This document shows, piece after piece, positions 53,184 to 61,491 of a DNA stretch of 64,000 nucleotides. The number at the start of each line of letters is the position of its first letter. Within the stretch, counting starts at the first letter, position 1. The notes under the pieces are model-generated. The model had not been told where the DNA came from, did not search any database, and was given only the letters and a program-made list of their open reading frames with translations. Source of the DNA: Paracoccaceae bacterium (GTDB lineage: Bacteria; Pseudomonadota; Alphaproteobacteria; Rhodobacterales; Rhodobacteraceae); NCBI GenBank assembly GCA_030066855.1, contig JASJAU010000036.1, positions 1-64,000 on the forward strand, read 5' to 3'. Made by a program: the position numbers and the translations under genes.

Positions 53184-54080
53184 CTACGCCGGTTCCAGGA
53201 GTCCTTTGTCCTGCGCGAGTTCCTGCATCCGCTTTTGCAGCTTCTCAAACGCGCGCACTTCGATCTGGCGGATACGCTCGCGGCTAACGTCGTACTGTCC
53301 CGAGAGCTCCTCCAGCGTCACCGGATTATCCATCAGGCGCCGCTGCGTCAGGATGTCCTGCTCACGCTCATTTAGCACGTCCATCGCGGCGGCAAGCAGC
53401 TCGCGGCGGACTTCCAGCTCATCGCGGGCCTCGTAATCGGTCGCCTGGTCGGCGTCCTCATCCTCGAGCCAGTCCATCCACTCGGCCGCGCCTTCGCCGT
53501 CGGCAGAAACCGTGGCGTTGAGCGAGGCGTCGCCGCCGGACAGGCGCCGGTTCATCGAGATCACCTCGTCCTCGGTCACGTTCAGATCGTTGGCGATCTT
53601 GGCCACGTGCTCGGGGCGGAGGTCGCCGTCTTCAAGCGCGCCGATCCGGGCCTTGGCTTTACGGAGGTTGAAGAAAAGTTTCTTCTGCGCCGAGGTCGTG
53701 CCGAGTTTCACAAGGCTCCAGGAACGCAGGATGTACTCCTGAATCGAGGCGCGGATCCACCACATGGCATAGGTCGCAAGGCGGAAGCCCTTTTCGGGGT
53801 CAAAACGCTTCACCGCTTGCATGAGGCCGACGTTCGCTTCGGAGATCACTTCCGCCTGGGGCAGGCCATAACCGCGATAGCCCATCGCGATCTTGGCGGC
53901 GAGACGGAGGTGCGAGGTCACGAGCGTATGCGCCGCCTCGGTGTCCTGGTCTTCGACCCACCGTTTGGCGAGCATGTACTCCTGCTCTTGCTCGAGCATG
54001 GGGAACTTCCGGATCTCCTGGAGATACCGGTTAAGGCCGCCTTCGGGTGACGGCGCGGGGAGGTTCGCGTAGTTGGCCAT
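53184..54080 (-). CDS. rpoH: RNA polymerase sigma-32 factor RpoH
   Basis: A 298-aa sigma-70-family protein. Region 2 (NVGLMQAVKRFDPEKGFRLA, then YAMWWIRASIQEYILRSWSL), the RpoH box QKKLFFNLRKAK and region 4 (LEELSGQYDVSRERIRQIEV) are in place. The RpoH box and length identify the heat-shock sigma factor. The start MANYANLPAPSPEGG is typical of alphaproteobacterial RpoH. Rhodobacter relatives have two paralogues (RpoHI and RpoHII); which one this is cannot be settled here. It directs chaperone, protease and, in relatives, ccaF1-CcsR transcription. Confidence 0.94.
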   Translation of the reverse strand: MANYANLPAPSPEGGLNRYLQEIRKFPMLEQEQEYMLAKRWVEDQDTEAAHTLVTSHLRLAAKIAMGYRGYGLPQAEVISEANVGLMQAVKRFDPEKGFRLATYAMWWIRASIQEYILRSWSLVKLGTTSAQKKLFFNLRKAKARIGALEDGDLRPEHVAKIANDLNVTEDEVISMNRRLSGGDASLNATVSADGEGAAEWMDWLEDEDADQATDYEARDELEVRRELLAAAMDVLNEREQDILTQRRLMDNPVTLEELSGQYDVSRERIRQIEVRAFEKLQKRMQELAQDKGLLEPA

Positions 54081-54095
54081 CTTTTCGTTTCCCTG

Positions 54096-54154
54096 TTAGC
54101 GCTAATGTTTCGCTTGTTAACATATCTGGTGAACCAGTCGGTTCAGTTCAAGGG
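54096..54154 (-). promoter_or_regulatory. rpoH upstream region with palindrome and possible promoter
   Basis: The 207-nt gap upstream of rpoH holds the 10-bp palindrome TTAGCGCTAA (54096-54105), about 15 nt before the start codon. Further upstream on the minus strand is TTGAAC followed about 18 nt later by AGATAT, a plausible housekeeping promoter, with a GAACC/GGTTC inverted repeat between. Read by eye only. Confidence 0.35.
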
Positions 54155-54287
54155 CCGGAGTGCATTTTTTGTGTCCCGGCGTCAGTCGTAATTTGGAATG
54201 GCTGCGGAACACCTTCCAGTCACACGCCGGTGACCTCACATCTATGTGCAGAGTTCGCGAGTTTCTGCGGGCAAGATGTGCAGGAAT

Positions 54288-55301
54288 TCACATGTCCTTG
54301 AGCGCTGCGAGAAGGCCGGCCAAGTCCTCCGGGAGAGGGGCCTCAAACCGCATAACCGCTCCGGAAACCGGATGTTTGAAACCTAAAGTCGCGGCGTGAA
54401 GCGCCTGTCTTGAAAAGGTTTTCGCCGCTTCGGCCCCCGGGGCGCCGGCGGGCAGGCGGCGGCGGCCGCCGTAGTTCGGGTCTCCGATCAGAGCATGCCC
54501 GATATGGGCCATATGGACCCGGATCTGGTGCGTGCGGCCTGTCTCAAGTCTGCAATGAACGCGGGCCGCGTGGCCGCCGAATGTTTCAACCACCTGCAGG
54601 CGGGTGACGGCATGGCGGCCGCCTTGAAACAAAACCGCCTGTCTCTGACGGTCGGTTTTGTGGCGTGCGAGCTGGGTCGTGACGCAAATCACGCCACCGG
54701 GCTCGAAACTTACGCCGCGGACGCCCCTCAGGCGCGGGTCTGCTGTCGAGGGCGCGCCGTGGCAGATCGCGTCATAGCGGCGCTCGACGCTGTGGGCGGC
54801 GAACTGATCGGCAAGACCATGATGCGCCGCGTCGGATTTGGCGGCGACGAGAAGGCCGGTGGTGTCCTTGTCGATCCGGTGGACGATTCCCGGACGCTTC
54901 TCGCCCCCAACCCCGGAAAGGTTGCCGCCGAAGTGGTGGAGAAGGGCGTTCACCAACGTCCCGCCCGGCGTGCCGGGGGCCGGGTGGACGACCATGCCAG
55001 CCGGTTTGTTGATGACGATCAGGTCGTCGTCCTCGTGAACGATATCAAGCGGGATCGCCTCGGGGCGGAGCTCAGACTCGATCGCCTCCTCGACAGTGAC
55101 CTCATAGGTCTCGCCTTCAGCCACGCGGGCTTTGGCATCGGTGATGACTGCGCCGCCCTTGGCAACCGCACCCTCGGCCAGGAGCCGCGCGAGGCGGGAC
55201 CGCGAAAGATGCGCCTCCTCTGGCGCATCGCGGGCCAGCGCCTTATCAAGGCGCGGCGGCGGGTCGGCGCCGATGACGATGGTGACGGTTTTGGCGGACA
55301 T
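54288..55301 (-). CDS. rluD: RluA-family 23S rRNA pseudouridine synthase (RluD-like)
   Basis: A 337-aa protein. An N-terminal S4-like domain (LSRSRLARLLAEGAVAKGG) precedes the catalytic domain, with the RluA signature GIVHRIDKDTTGLLVAAK holding the catalytic Asp, VNKPAG-type INKPAGMVVHPAPG, and TGRTHQIRVHMAHIGHALIG. RluD-type enzymes make pseudouridines in helix 69 of 23S rRNA; RluC-like specificity cannot be excluded. The ATG at 55301 overlaps the ATG of the divergent gene by 2 nt. A longer open frame upstream is rejected. Confidence 0.9.
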   Translation of the reverse strand: MSAKTVTIVIGADPPPRLDKALARDAPEEAHLSRSRLARLLAEGAVAKGGAVITDAKARVAEGETYEVTVEEAIESELRPEAIPLDIVHEDDDLIVINKPAGMVVHPAPGTPGGTLVNALLHHFGGNLSGVGGEKRPGIVHRIDKDTTGLLVAAKSDAAHHGLADQFAAHSVERRYDAICHGAPSTADPRLRGVRGVSFEPGGVICVTTQLARHKTDRQRQAVLFQGGRHAVTRLQVVETFGGHAARVHCRLETGRTHQIRVHMAHIGHALIGDPNYGGRRRLPAGAPGAEAAKTFSRQALHAATLGFKHPVSGAVMRFEAPLPEDLAGLLAALKDM

Positions 55302-55620
55302 GGACGAGGACGAGGCGCTGGTCGGCGAGGATCGTAATTTGCGGTTCCTGCGGCGGCTGGTGACTGTTCTGACCGCCACGATGATCCTCGGCGTTCTAAC
55401 GATCGTGGTGCTGCTTGTCATCCGGTTGAACGGATTGGGCGCGGTGTTGCCTTTGCCGGACCTGCCGTCGGCGGTCGTTCTGCCTGGTGGCGTCGAGGCG
55501 CGTTCGCTGACCTTCGGCCCAGGCTGGGTCGGCATTGTGACCTCGGACAGCCGTTTTCTGATCTATGATTCAGAGAGCGGTGCGCTCGCCGACTCGGTCG
55601 AGATCACTCTGCCGGAGTGA
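55300..55620 (+). CDS. DUF6476-like single-span membrane protein
   Basis: A 106-aa protein with an acidic N-terminus (MDEDEALVGEDRN), a basic patch (LRFLRRLVTVL), one membrane helix (ATMILGVLTIVVLLVIRL) and a periplasmic beta-rich end (FGPGWVGIVTSDSRFLIYD). It resembles what I recall of DUF6476, a Rhodobacteraceae family of unknown function. Its ATG shares two bases with the rluD ATG on the opposite strand. An alternative ATG 21-27 nt upstream would lie inside rluD. The 3' end overlaps the phosphoesterase gene by 17 nt. Confidence 0.72.
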   Translation: MDEDEALVGEDRNLRFLRRLVTVLTATMILGVLTIVVLLVIRLNGLGAVLPLPDLPSAVVLPGGVEARSLTFGPGWVGIVTSDSRFLIYDSESGALADSVEITLPE

Positions 55621-56353
55621 TCCAGCCGGTCTCGATCGCCTGCGCCCAGCTTTCGGAATCCTTCGATCGGGCGAGCGCCGCCATGCGCGAAGCGTCATAT
55701 GGGACCGCATACAAGCTCGCCTGCCAGTCCGCCCCGCGTCGCTCGACGATGGCATAGCGCGCGTCGGGGGCCCCGGTCTCGTGAATGAAGGGCGGCTCCA
55801 TTCGAGTGTCGAGATAGGCAGGGCAGCCGACCGCGCCGGGGTTGACGACAAGGCGGTTGCCCGAGAGGCGAACGATCCGGGGGCTGTGGGTATGGCCGCA
55901 GAGGAGGACGGGCGCCTTGGCCAGGCCGTCCCGCGCTTCCACCTCGGCCCGGTCGCGGGCGATCAGCCGATCCTGCGGGCCGCGATAGTCGAGCCAGTTT
56001 TCCTGATCGCTGTCGGGTGTGGCGTGGCAGAGGAAGACCTCGCCAAGACTCAGCGTGTCCGGCAGGGATTTGAGCCAGTCGAGATGCACTGGTGAGAGAT
56101 CGTCGATCACCCAGCTTTCCCATAGGCCCATATCTTCTTTCGGTCCGTCCCACAGCGCGCGATCATGGTTGCCGCTGACCGTGGGCATGTCGAGAGCCAT
56201 CAGCCGCCCGGCGGTCGCGGCGGCGTCGAAGGGCCCGGAGAGGCAATCGCCGAGATTGACGACCTGATCGACGTCCTGCCGCGCGATGTCGGAAAGAACA
56301 GCGTCCAGCGCGTCGATATTGCTGTGGATGTCAGAGATGACGGCGATCTTCAT
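55604..56353 (-). CDS. Calcineurin-like metallophosphoesterase (YfcE/MJ0936-like)
   Basis: A 249-aa protein. KIAVISDIHSNIDALDAVL, NLGDCLSGPFDAAAT, TVSGNHDRALWDG, FLCHATPDSDQ and LLCGHTHSPRIVRLSG supply the metal ligands of this phosphoesterase family. Small proteins of this type hydrolyse phosphodiesters or nucleotides, and the natural substrate is unknown. The ATG at 56353 starts exactly at the first conserved strand. tRNA-His lies just upstream on the same strand. Confidence 0.87.
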   Translation of the reverse strand: MKIAVISDIHSNIDALDAVLSDIARQDVDQVVNLGDCLSGPFDAAATAGRLMALDMPTVSGNHDRALWDGPKEDMGLWESWVIDDLSPVHLDWLKSLPDTLSLGEVFLCHATPDSDQENWLDYRGPQDRLIARDRAEVEARDGLAKAPVLLCGHTHSPRIVRLSGNRLVVNPGAVGCPAYLDTRMEPPFIHETGAPDARYAIVERRGADWQASLYAVPYDASRMAALARSKDSESWAQAIETGWITPAE

Positions 56354-56408
56354 GCGCTCGAGACTGCCTTGCGCCCGGGGCGGGGTAAAGCGCCGATTGC
56401 TGCGAGGA

Positions 56409-56485
56409 TGGTACCGCCTCCCCGGCTCGAACGGGGGACCTCTGGATCCACAATCCAGCGCTCTAACCAACTGAGCTAAGGCGGC
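56409..56485 (-). tRNA. tRNA-His (GTG)
   Basis: The minus strand folds as a full cloverleaf. The acceptor GCCGCCT (56485-56479) pairs with AGGCGGT, with a G1:U72 wobble. The D arm starts TAGCTCAGTTGG, the anticodon loop TTGTGGA gives GTG for histidine, the T arm is CCCCG-TTCGAGC-CGGGG, and the discriminator is A73 with an encoded CCA (56411-56409). No G-1 is encoded opposite C73. That is the unusual histidine tRNA form known in a large alphaproteobacterial clade. Confidence 0.95.
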
Positions 56486-56531
56486 ACGGAGGCCGGATTA
56501 GCGCTGGGCGCTCACGATTGCAAGAGGGAGG

Positions 56532-57437
56532 TCAGAAGGCGACCTCCCAGGTTTCCTCGACCGCTTGCTGGCCGTAGTGGCGGACTTCAACCGCGTCGCT
56601 GCAGGAAAACCCGTAGCTGGAGTAGAGGTGGCGGGCGGCGTCGAGCGACTGGTGAGTCATCAGCGTCATGCGCTGAAAACCCGCCTCTCGCGCAAAGCCC
56701 AGGCAGTCGTCCATCAACTGACGCCCGAGGCCGAGGCCGCGCGCCGAGGGCTCGACAAAGAAGAGCCGAAGCTTGGCGAGGGTCGGATCGTCGGAGGTCA
56801 TGCAGAAGATGCTGCCGAGGCGTTCGCCCTGCCTGTGAGCGATGAAGGCGCGTTCCCGGTCGGGGTCCCGGTGGCGTTGGAAACCGGTCAAAATTTCTGA
56901 GACCAAGAGCTCGAACTCGGCGTTGAAGCCGTGCGATTGCCCATAGGTTTCGGCGTGGCGCTGGATTACCCAGCCCGCGTCGCCATGGGACAGGTCCCGC
57001 ACGGAGACCTCATCGGGGGATGCGGGGGAGAACATGCGCTCCAGCCGCTCCATCGCCTCGGCCACCATTTCGGGGTTGGCGCCGTTCAGCCGCTCCTCAG
57101 TCTTCTTGCGCGTCCGGCGCACAAGCTCCTCGAACAACGCCTCGCCACTTTCGGTCAGCGCCAGGCGCTTCTTCCGGCCGTCGTCGTGAAGACGTTTTCT
57201 CGTCATCCAGCCGCCATCCACGAAACGCTTGAGGATCCGGCTGAGGTAGCCTTCGTCGAGCTCAAGCCGCCGGGCGATCTCGCGGGCGGCGCCCTCTGGG
57301 TCGGTCGCCACTTCGTAGAAGACCCGAAGCTCGGTCACGCCCAGCCCCTCGCCCACGTAATCGCGCGAGAGAAGGCCCATGCGCCGCGTGTAGAAGCGGT
57401 TGAAGTGGCGGATGCGGTCGATGTCTTCAAAGCTCAT
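56532..57437 (-). CDS. MarR-type regulator fused to a GNAT acetyltransferase
   Basis: A 301-aa protein in two halves. Residues 1 to about 145 are a MarR winged helix (LGVTELRVFYEVATD, AREIARRLELDEGYLSRILK, then the wing GWMTRKRLHDDGRKKRLALT). Residues about 150-300 form a GNAT domain with the acetyl-CoA loop SARGLGLGRQLMDDCLGFA. Such fusions are a recognised group of regulators that may acetylate small molecules and sense them. The ATG at 57437 begins MSFEDIDRIRHFN. Upstream lies a large dyad operator that it probably binds. Confidence 0.88.
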   Translation of the reverse strand: MSFEDIDRIRHFNRFYTRRMGLLSRDYVGEGLGVTELRVFYEVATDPEGAAREIARRLELDEGYLSRILKRFVDGGWMTRKRLHDDGRKKRLALTESGEALFEELVRRTRKKTEERLNGANPEMVAEAMERLERMFSPASPDEVSVRDLSHGDAGWVIQRHAETYGQSHGFNAEFELLVSEILTGFQRHRDPDRERAFIAHRQGERLGSIFCMTSDDPTLAKLRLFFVEPSARGLGLGRQLMDDCLGFAREAGFQRMTLMTHQSLDAARHLYSSYGFSCSDAVEVRHYGQQAVEETWEVAF

Positions 57438-57453
57438 TACACGGGCGCCTTTA

Positions 57454-57497
57454 CTTGACAGAATCAAGCATTCTTGGAATTGCTTGCTTTTGTCAAG
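57454..57497. promoter_or_regulatory. Dyad operator upstream of the MarR-GNAT gene
   Basis: CTTGACA (57454-57460) mirrors TGTCAAG (57491-57497). Inside them CAAGCA (57465-57470) mirrors TGCTTG (57481-57486). Both outer arms contain TTGACA, one on each strand, so the element could be operator and -35 box for both divergent genes. It starts 17 nt upstream of the MarR-GNAT start codon. Confidence 0.65.
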
Positions 57498-57559
57498 TAT
57501 TGACCCGCTTGCGTCCGATCGATGCGAAAGCTATCGACCCGCGATCAGGAGGACCCGCA

Positions 57560-57775
57560 ATGGGCATCGACAAACAAAGCGACATCGAGGCGAATCTTCA
57601 GATCGGGCCGACGACGCTTGGCATGGTGCGGATCTATATTGAGGGCGAGGGGATCGAGATCCCCATGGATTTCGATCCCGAAGAAGCCGAAGAGATCGCC
57701 GAGGAGATCCGCGCCGCCGCCCAGCGGGCTCGGAACATGGGAAACAAGCGCCTTAAAGGCCCCAGGAAGGGGTGA
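57560..57775 (+). CDS. DUF6324-like small acidic protein
   Basis: A 71-aa cytoplasmic protein: MGIDKQSDIEANLQIGPTTL, a strand pair (GMVRIYIEGEGIEIPMDF), an acidic helix (EEAEEIAEEIRAAAQRA) and a basic end. This agrees with what I recall of DUF6324, function unknown. AGGAGG about 8 nt before the ATG sets the start. It is divergent from the MarR-GNAT gene across the dyad operator and may be controlled by it. Its end overlaps mmcB by 23 nt. Confidence 0.75.
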   Translation: MGIDKQSDIEANLQIGPTTLGMVRIYIEGEGIEIPMDFDPEEAEEIAEEIRAAAQRARNMGNKRLKGPRKG

Positions 57776-58217
57776 AGCCCGGATCGCGGGAGGCATGCCA
57801 GCGCAAGGCGGCGTGGCGGGCGAACTTCTGGACCATCACCTTGCGGCGGGCCGGCGCGAGCTTGGCTTCAGGTCCCATGCGCAGGATCTCGGCGTCATAG
57901 GCGTCGGCAATGATCAGGCCGGTCTCTTCGGGGAGAAGCTCGGTCGGAAAGTCCTCGTCCACCGCCCAGAAATACCGATCGCACCACTCCAGATAGCCCT
58001 GCCACTTGTGGTCGGACTGGAAGTCGGCGCGGCTTGATTTGCACTCCACAATCCAGACCTCGCCCTTCGGGCCAAGCGCCATAACGTCGACCCGCAAACC
58101 AGGCGTCGGGATCAGCTCTTCGACCGTCACGAAGTCATGGCCGACGAGATGGCGGCACACGCCCCGCGCAAGAAGCTGGCCGGGTTTGGGGATGGGCTGG
58201 GCGATGTCGTCCGGCAT
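57753..58217 (-). CDS. mmcB: MmcB-family DNA repair protein
   Basis: A 154-aa protein with a restriction-endonuclease-like core: RVDVMALGPKGEVWIVECKS has the D-x(n)-E-x-K metal-binding pattern, followed by DFQSDHKWQGYLEWCDRYFW and LLPEETGLIIADAYDAEIL. This is the MmcB family, in Caulobacter part of the mitomycin-C/SOS response. A LexA-type box lies 11 nt before the start codon. The catalytic-looking residues are intact. Confidence 0.87.
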   Translation of the reverse strand: MPDDIAQPIPKPGQLLARGVCRHLVGHDFVTVEELIPTPGLRVDVMALGPKGEVWIVECKSSRADFQSDHKWQGYLEWCDRYFWAVDEDFPTELLPEETGLIIADAYDAEILRMGPEAKLAPARRKVMVQKFARHAALRWHASRDPGFTPSWGL

Positions 58218-58228
58218 CCCCGGACTGT

Positions 58229-58243
58229 GAACAAATTGCGAAC
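58229..58243 (-). promoter_or_regulatory. LexA (SOS) box upstream of mmcB
   Basis: Read on the minus strand the site is GTTCGCAATTTGTTC, an exact match to the alphaproteobacterial LexA consensus GTTC-N7-GTTC. It ends 11 nt before the mmcB ATG, so bound LexA would cover the transcription start. Confidence 0.85.
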
Positions 58244-58491
58244 ATTTAGCAAGTCCGCTGCGGCAACAGTCGCTTGTCGCATTTTCTTGAAGGGCCTTGC
58301 CGGTGGCGGGCCCGCGTCTTATCTCATGCCGGTGACGGGCTCTGCCCTTCCCGTGCCGGGGTCAAATTCCGGTGGCCTTAAATACTTCCGAGGGAGCTGG
58401 CTCTGGCCGGACCGTGGTTCGGTTACCTGGCGCCCACCTGTGCAAGCAGGTCCTCGGGAATTTTAACGCCCCCACGGTCGCGGCGGTCCCG
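58244..58491. other. Non-coding gap with an inverted-repeat-rich segment
   Basis: No convincing coding frame is seen. Within it, 58388-58457 is bounded by CCGAGG and CCTCGG and contains further pairings (ACCTG/CAGGT and ACCG/CGGT), with TTTT at 58461-58464. This would suit a small structured RNA on the plus strand, or on the minus strand a long 3' end. SRP RNA, RNase P and tmRNA signatures are absent. Confidence 0.35.
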
Positions 58492-58722
58492 TCACTTCTC
58501 TTCGTCGCCCATGCGCATGATAGTGATGCCGAAATGGACGCCGGCAAAGACCAGTCCGTTAAAAAGCGACAGAAGCCCGAATGCGAGCCATCCGCCTTCC
58601 ACGTTGTCGATCAGGTAGCCGATGTTGGCGACGTTCAGGATCACCAAAGCCATCGACAAGATGATGCCTAGCGCGAAGCCCAGGAGGCACTGGCGAATAT
58701 AGAGACGGATCAGGTCGGGCAT
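58492..58722 (-). CDS. Two-helix membrane protein of unknown function
   Basis: A 76-aa protein with two hydrophobic helices (LGFALGIILSMALVILNVAN and GWLAFGLLSLFNGLVFAG) and a short acidic tail (RMGDEEK). Its ATG overlaps the stop of the gene upstream by one base (TGATG), so the two are coupled and may form one complex. The family is not recognised. Confidence 0.7.
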   Translation of the reverse strand: MPDLIRLYIRQCLLGFALGIILSMALVILNVANIGYLIDNVEGGWLAFGLLSLFNGLVFAGVHFGITIMRMGDEEK

Positions 58723-59393
58723 CAGGTTTCCCCTTGGTCGCGGCGGCGGAGCGGCCTTTTCTCTTTTACCTTCTGAAACCCGGATCGGTTTAGTTCGACG
58801 AACTCGTCAATCATGCCTGTCAGCCCCAGTTGCCTCCCTTTTAGCCAGAAGAACCCCGAGATGGCGCCGACGAAGGCGCCGAGGGAGTCCACGATCAGAT
58901 CGGTCATGGTGTCGACGAGACCGCTTTTCTGCATGTTGAGACCGAAGAGCTGATCCATCGCGAACTCGAATATCTCCCAAAGCGTGCCGATTGAGATGGC
59001 GAGCGCGAAGGAAACCAGGCCGAGCGCCCAAGGTGGCGCAGCGTATTTGTCGCCCTCGAAAAGGTAGAAGACGAAGAGAAACCCGATGATGCCGAAGCCC
59101 ATGGCGGACATGCCGTGCAGGATCAGATCCCACCACCAGAAGCGGTTGTAGAAATCGTAGACCTCGCCCAGAAAGAGCGTGCCGAAAACAAAGAGCGAGA
59201 TGGCGGTCAGAAAGCTGAGCGGGAGCCGGATTTGGAAGCGGGCGGAGAACATCGCCGGGAGCAGTGTGAGAAAGATCGCGGTGACGATCATGAAGACGTT
59301 CGACCAATGGCCCGTCGCCAGCGCAAAAACGCCCGCCGCCCCGAGGATCAGCCAGACCGCCCAAGTGAGATATGGGATGTCCTGTCGCTTCAT
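58722..59393 (-). CDS. DUF2238-like (YjdF-type) membrane protein
   Basis: A 223-aa protein with about six helices. WWWDLILHGMSAMGFGIIGF and LWEIFEFAMDQLFGLNMQKS, followed by DTMTDLIVDSLGAFVGAISG, are the conserved Trp/His/Glu/Asp-bearing segments of the DUF2238/YjdF group. The C-terminal 45 residues are basic and cytoplasmic. The function of the family is unknown. It leads a two-gene unit with the 76-aa protein and is divergent from the EEP-family gene. Confidence 0.78.
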   Translation of the reverse strand: MKRQDIPYLTWAVWLILGAAGVFALATGHWSNVFMIVTAIFLTLLPAMFSARFQIRLPLSFLTAISLFVFGTLFLGEVYDFYNRFWWWDLILHGMSAMGFGIIGFLFVFYLFEGDKYAAPPWALGLVSFALAISIGTLWEIFEFAMDQLFGLNMQKSGLVDTMTDLIVDSLGAFVGAISGFFWLKGRQLGLTGMIDEFVELNRSGFQKVKEKRPLRRRDQGET

Positions 59394-59455
59394 GCGTCTA
59401 ATATGGGGTTAAAGGATCACTTGCACAAACATTCCATACTACGCATGTGTTAAGC

Positions 59456-60151
59456 ATGGACGAGCTCAAACTGGCAAGCTGGAATATCCGCAAATGCGTG
59501 GGGCTGGACCGGCGCCGCGATCCCCGCCGCGTCGCGGGCGTTCTGGCCGATCTCGACGCCGATGTCGTGGTGCTCCAGGAGGCCGATAAGCGCCTCGGGC
59601 GGCGCCCGGCGGCCCTTCCGCATCATCTGCTGGTCGATGAAACGCCGTATCTGCCGGTGGATGCCGGCGGTCACGAGATGAGCATTGGCTGGCATGGCAA
59701 CGCCATCCTGGTCGCGCCGTCGGTCGAGGCGTTCGACGTGCATCCCCTGACGCTTCCCGGCGTGGAGCCGCGCGGCGCCCTGGTTCTGGACTTCACGCGC
59801 GGCGGGCAGGACTGGCGGGTGGTGGCGGTGCATCTGGGCCTGCTCCGGCAGTCGCGGCGCGCCCAGATGGCCGCGATCCGCCAGGCGCTCCATGGCCGCG
59901 ACCATAGACCGACCGTCATCCTTGGAGATTTCAACGAATGGTCGCCGGAGCGGGGGTTCGAGCCTTTGGAAGGGTTCGAGGTCCACGCGCCCGGTCGCAC
60001 CTATCACGCAGCGCGTCCGATCGCGGCGCTAGACAGGATCGCGATCGGGGCCGATGTTGATTTGCGGGATGCCGGCGTCGTCGAGACCCCGACAACGCGG
60101 GTCGCGTCAGACCATCTGCCGATCCATGGCACGGTATCGGTCGTCCGCTAG
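59456..60151 (+). CDS. Endonuclease/exonuclease/phosphatase (EEP) family protein
   Basis: A 231-aa protein. [28 protein letters not shown] (metal-binding Glu), [34 protein letters not shown] and the terminal [11 protein letters not shown] are the EEP motifs. Members cut nucleic acids or phosphoesters with Mg2+. It is short for an ExoIII-type DNase and closest in plan to small EEP phosphodiesterases. The ATG at 59456 is preferred over a GTG nine bases upstream. It converges on pncB with a 4-nt overlap. Confidence 0.85.
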   Translation: MDELKLASWNIRKCVGLDRRRDPRRVAGVLADLDADVVVLQEADKRLGRRPAALPHHLLVDETPYLPVDAGGHEMSIGWHGNAILVAPSVEAFDVHPLTLPGVEPRGALVLDFTRGGQDWRVVAVHLGLLRQSRRAQMAAIRQALHGRDHRPTVILGDFNEWSPERGFEPLEGFEVHAPGRTYHAARPIAALDRIAIGADVDLRDAGVVETPTTRVASDHLPIHGTVSVVR

Positions 60152-61440
60152 ACGAAGACCTCCACCGCTTCCTGCTGACCGACCCCGAAGACCCGCTTGT
60201 AGCGAGCGATCTCGTCCTCCGGTCCCATCGCCTTGTTCGGGTTGTCCGAGAGCTTGACCGTCGGCCGTCCTTCCGCCGAGACCGCCTTGCAAACAAGACT
60301 GAACGGCGCAAGCCGGTCGCCGGGAACGAGGCCCCGGAAGTCATTCGTCAGCATAGTGCCCCAACCAAAGCTCACCCGTACGCGGCCAGCGAACTGGTGG
60401 TGGAGCTCCTCGATTTTCTCAACATCGAGACCGTCGGAGAAGATCACCAGTTTCTCGCTCGGGTCTTCGCCCTTTGACTCCCACCACCGGATGGCGATCT
60501 CGGCGCCCTTGGCCGGGTCGCCGGAATCGACGCGAACGCCGGTCCAGCCCGCCAACCAATCCGGCGCGTTTTCAAGGAATTGCTCGGTGCCGTAGGTGTC
60601 CGGCAGGATAATGCGCAGATTGCCCTCATGCTCTTCGTGCCAGTCAGCCAGCACCCGGTAGGGCGCCTCGGCCAGCTCTTCGTCGGTGTCGGTCAAAGCG
60701 GCATAGACCATGGGCAGCTCATGGGCGTTGGTGCCGATTGCCTCCACATCCCGGTTCTTGGCGATCAGGCAGTTGGAGGTGCCGATAAAGGCCTCGCCCA
60801 GCCCTTCCTGAAGCGCCTGAACGCACCAATCCTGCCAGAGAAACGAATGCCGGCGGCGGGTGCCGAAATCGGCGAGCACCAGGCCCTCGATCTCGCGGAG
60901 CCGCTCGACCTTCTCCCAGACCCGCGTCATGGCGCGGGCGTAGAGCACCTGAAGCTCGAACCGGCGCATCTCGCCCAGAACAGCGCGTCCGCGCAGCTCC
61001 ATCAGGACGGCAAGCGCCGGGATCTCCCACATCATCACCTCGGGCCAGGCGCCTTCGAAGGTCAGCTCGTACTGCCCGTGGCGCTTCTCAAGGTGGTACG
61101 GCGGTAGCCTGAGAGACTCGAACCACTCCATGAAGTCCGGGCGGAACATCTGGCGCTTGCCGTAGAAGGTGTTGCCGCGGAGCCAGGTGCTCTCCCCGCG
61201 CGTGAGCGACAGCGAGCGAATGTGGTCAAGCTGCTCGCGTAATTCACCCTCGTCGATCAACTCGGCGAGGCGGACGGACTTGGTACGGTTAATGAGAGAG
61301 AAGGTGACCTGCGTCTCCGGGTTGTTCCGGAAAATCGACTGGCACATCAATAGCTTGTAGAAATCCGTGTCGATGAGCGACCGGACAATCGGGTCTATCT
61401 TCCATTTCTGGTTCCAGACCCGTGTGGCGATGTCGACCAT
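60148..61440 (-). CDS. pncB: Nicotinate phosphoribosyltransferase
   Basis: A 430-aa protein: [20 protein letters not shown], the histidine-bearing [54 protein letters not shown] and [13 protein letters not shown]. It makes nicotinate mononucleotide from nicotinate and PRPP in the NAD salvage pathway. The start [11 protein letters not shown] is chosen over one 18 nt upstream. metY lies 51 nt upstream on the same strand. Confidence 0.95.
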   Translation of the reverse strand: MVDIATRVWNQKWKIDPIVRSLIDTDFYKLLMCQSIFRNNPETQVTFSLINRTKSVRLAELIDEGELREQLDHIRSLSLTRGESTWLRGNTFYGKRQMFRPDFMEWFESLRLPPYHLEKRHGQYELTFEGAWPEVMMWEIPALAVLMELRGRAVLGEMRRFELQVLYARAMTRVWEKVERLREIEGLVLADFGTRRRHSFLWQDWCVQALQEGLGEAFIGTSNCLIAKNRDVEAIGTNAHELPMVYAALTDTDEELAEAPYRVLADWHEEHEGNLRIILPDTYGTEQFLENAPDWLAGWTGVRVDSGDPAKGAEIAIRWWESKGEDPSEKLVIFSDGLDVEKIEELHHQFAGRVRVSFGWGTMLTNDFRGLVPGDRLAPFSLVCKAVSAEGRPTVKLSDNPNKAMGPEDEIARYKRVFGVGQQEAVEVFV

Positions 61441-61491
61441 CGGGCGTCTCCCCCTCATGGGCGGAGGCGGCGGACCGCCCCCGAGGCCGGA

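Noticed and set aside
58388-58457. SRP RNA or 6S RNA in the mmcB gap
   Set aside because: The SRP GGAAGGAAGCAG-type loop is absent. A 6S assignment could not be supported from memory and the gene context does not fit.
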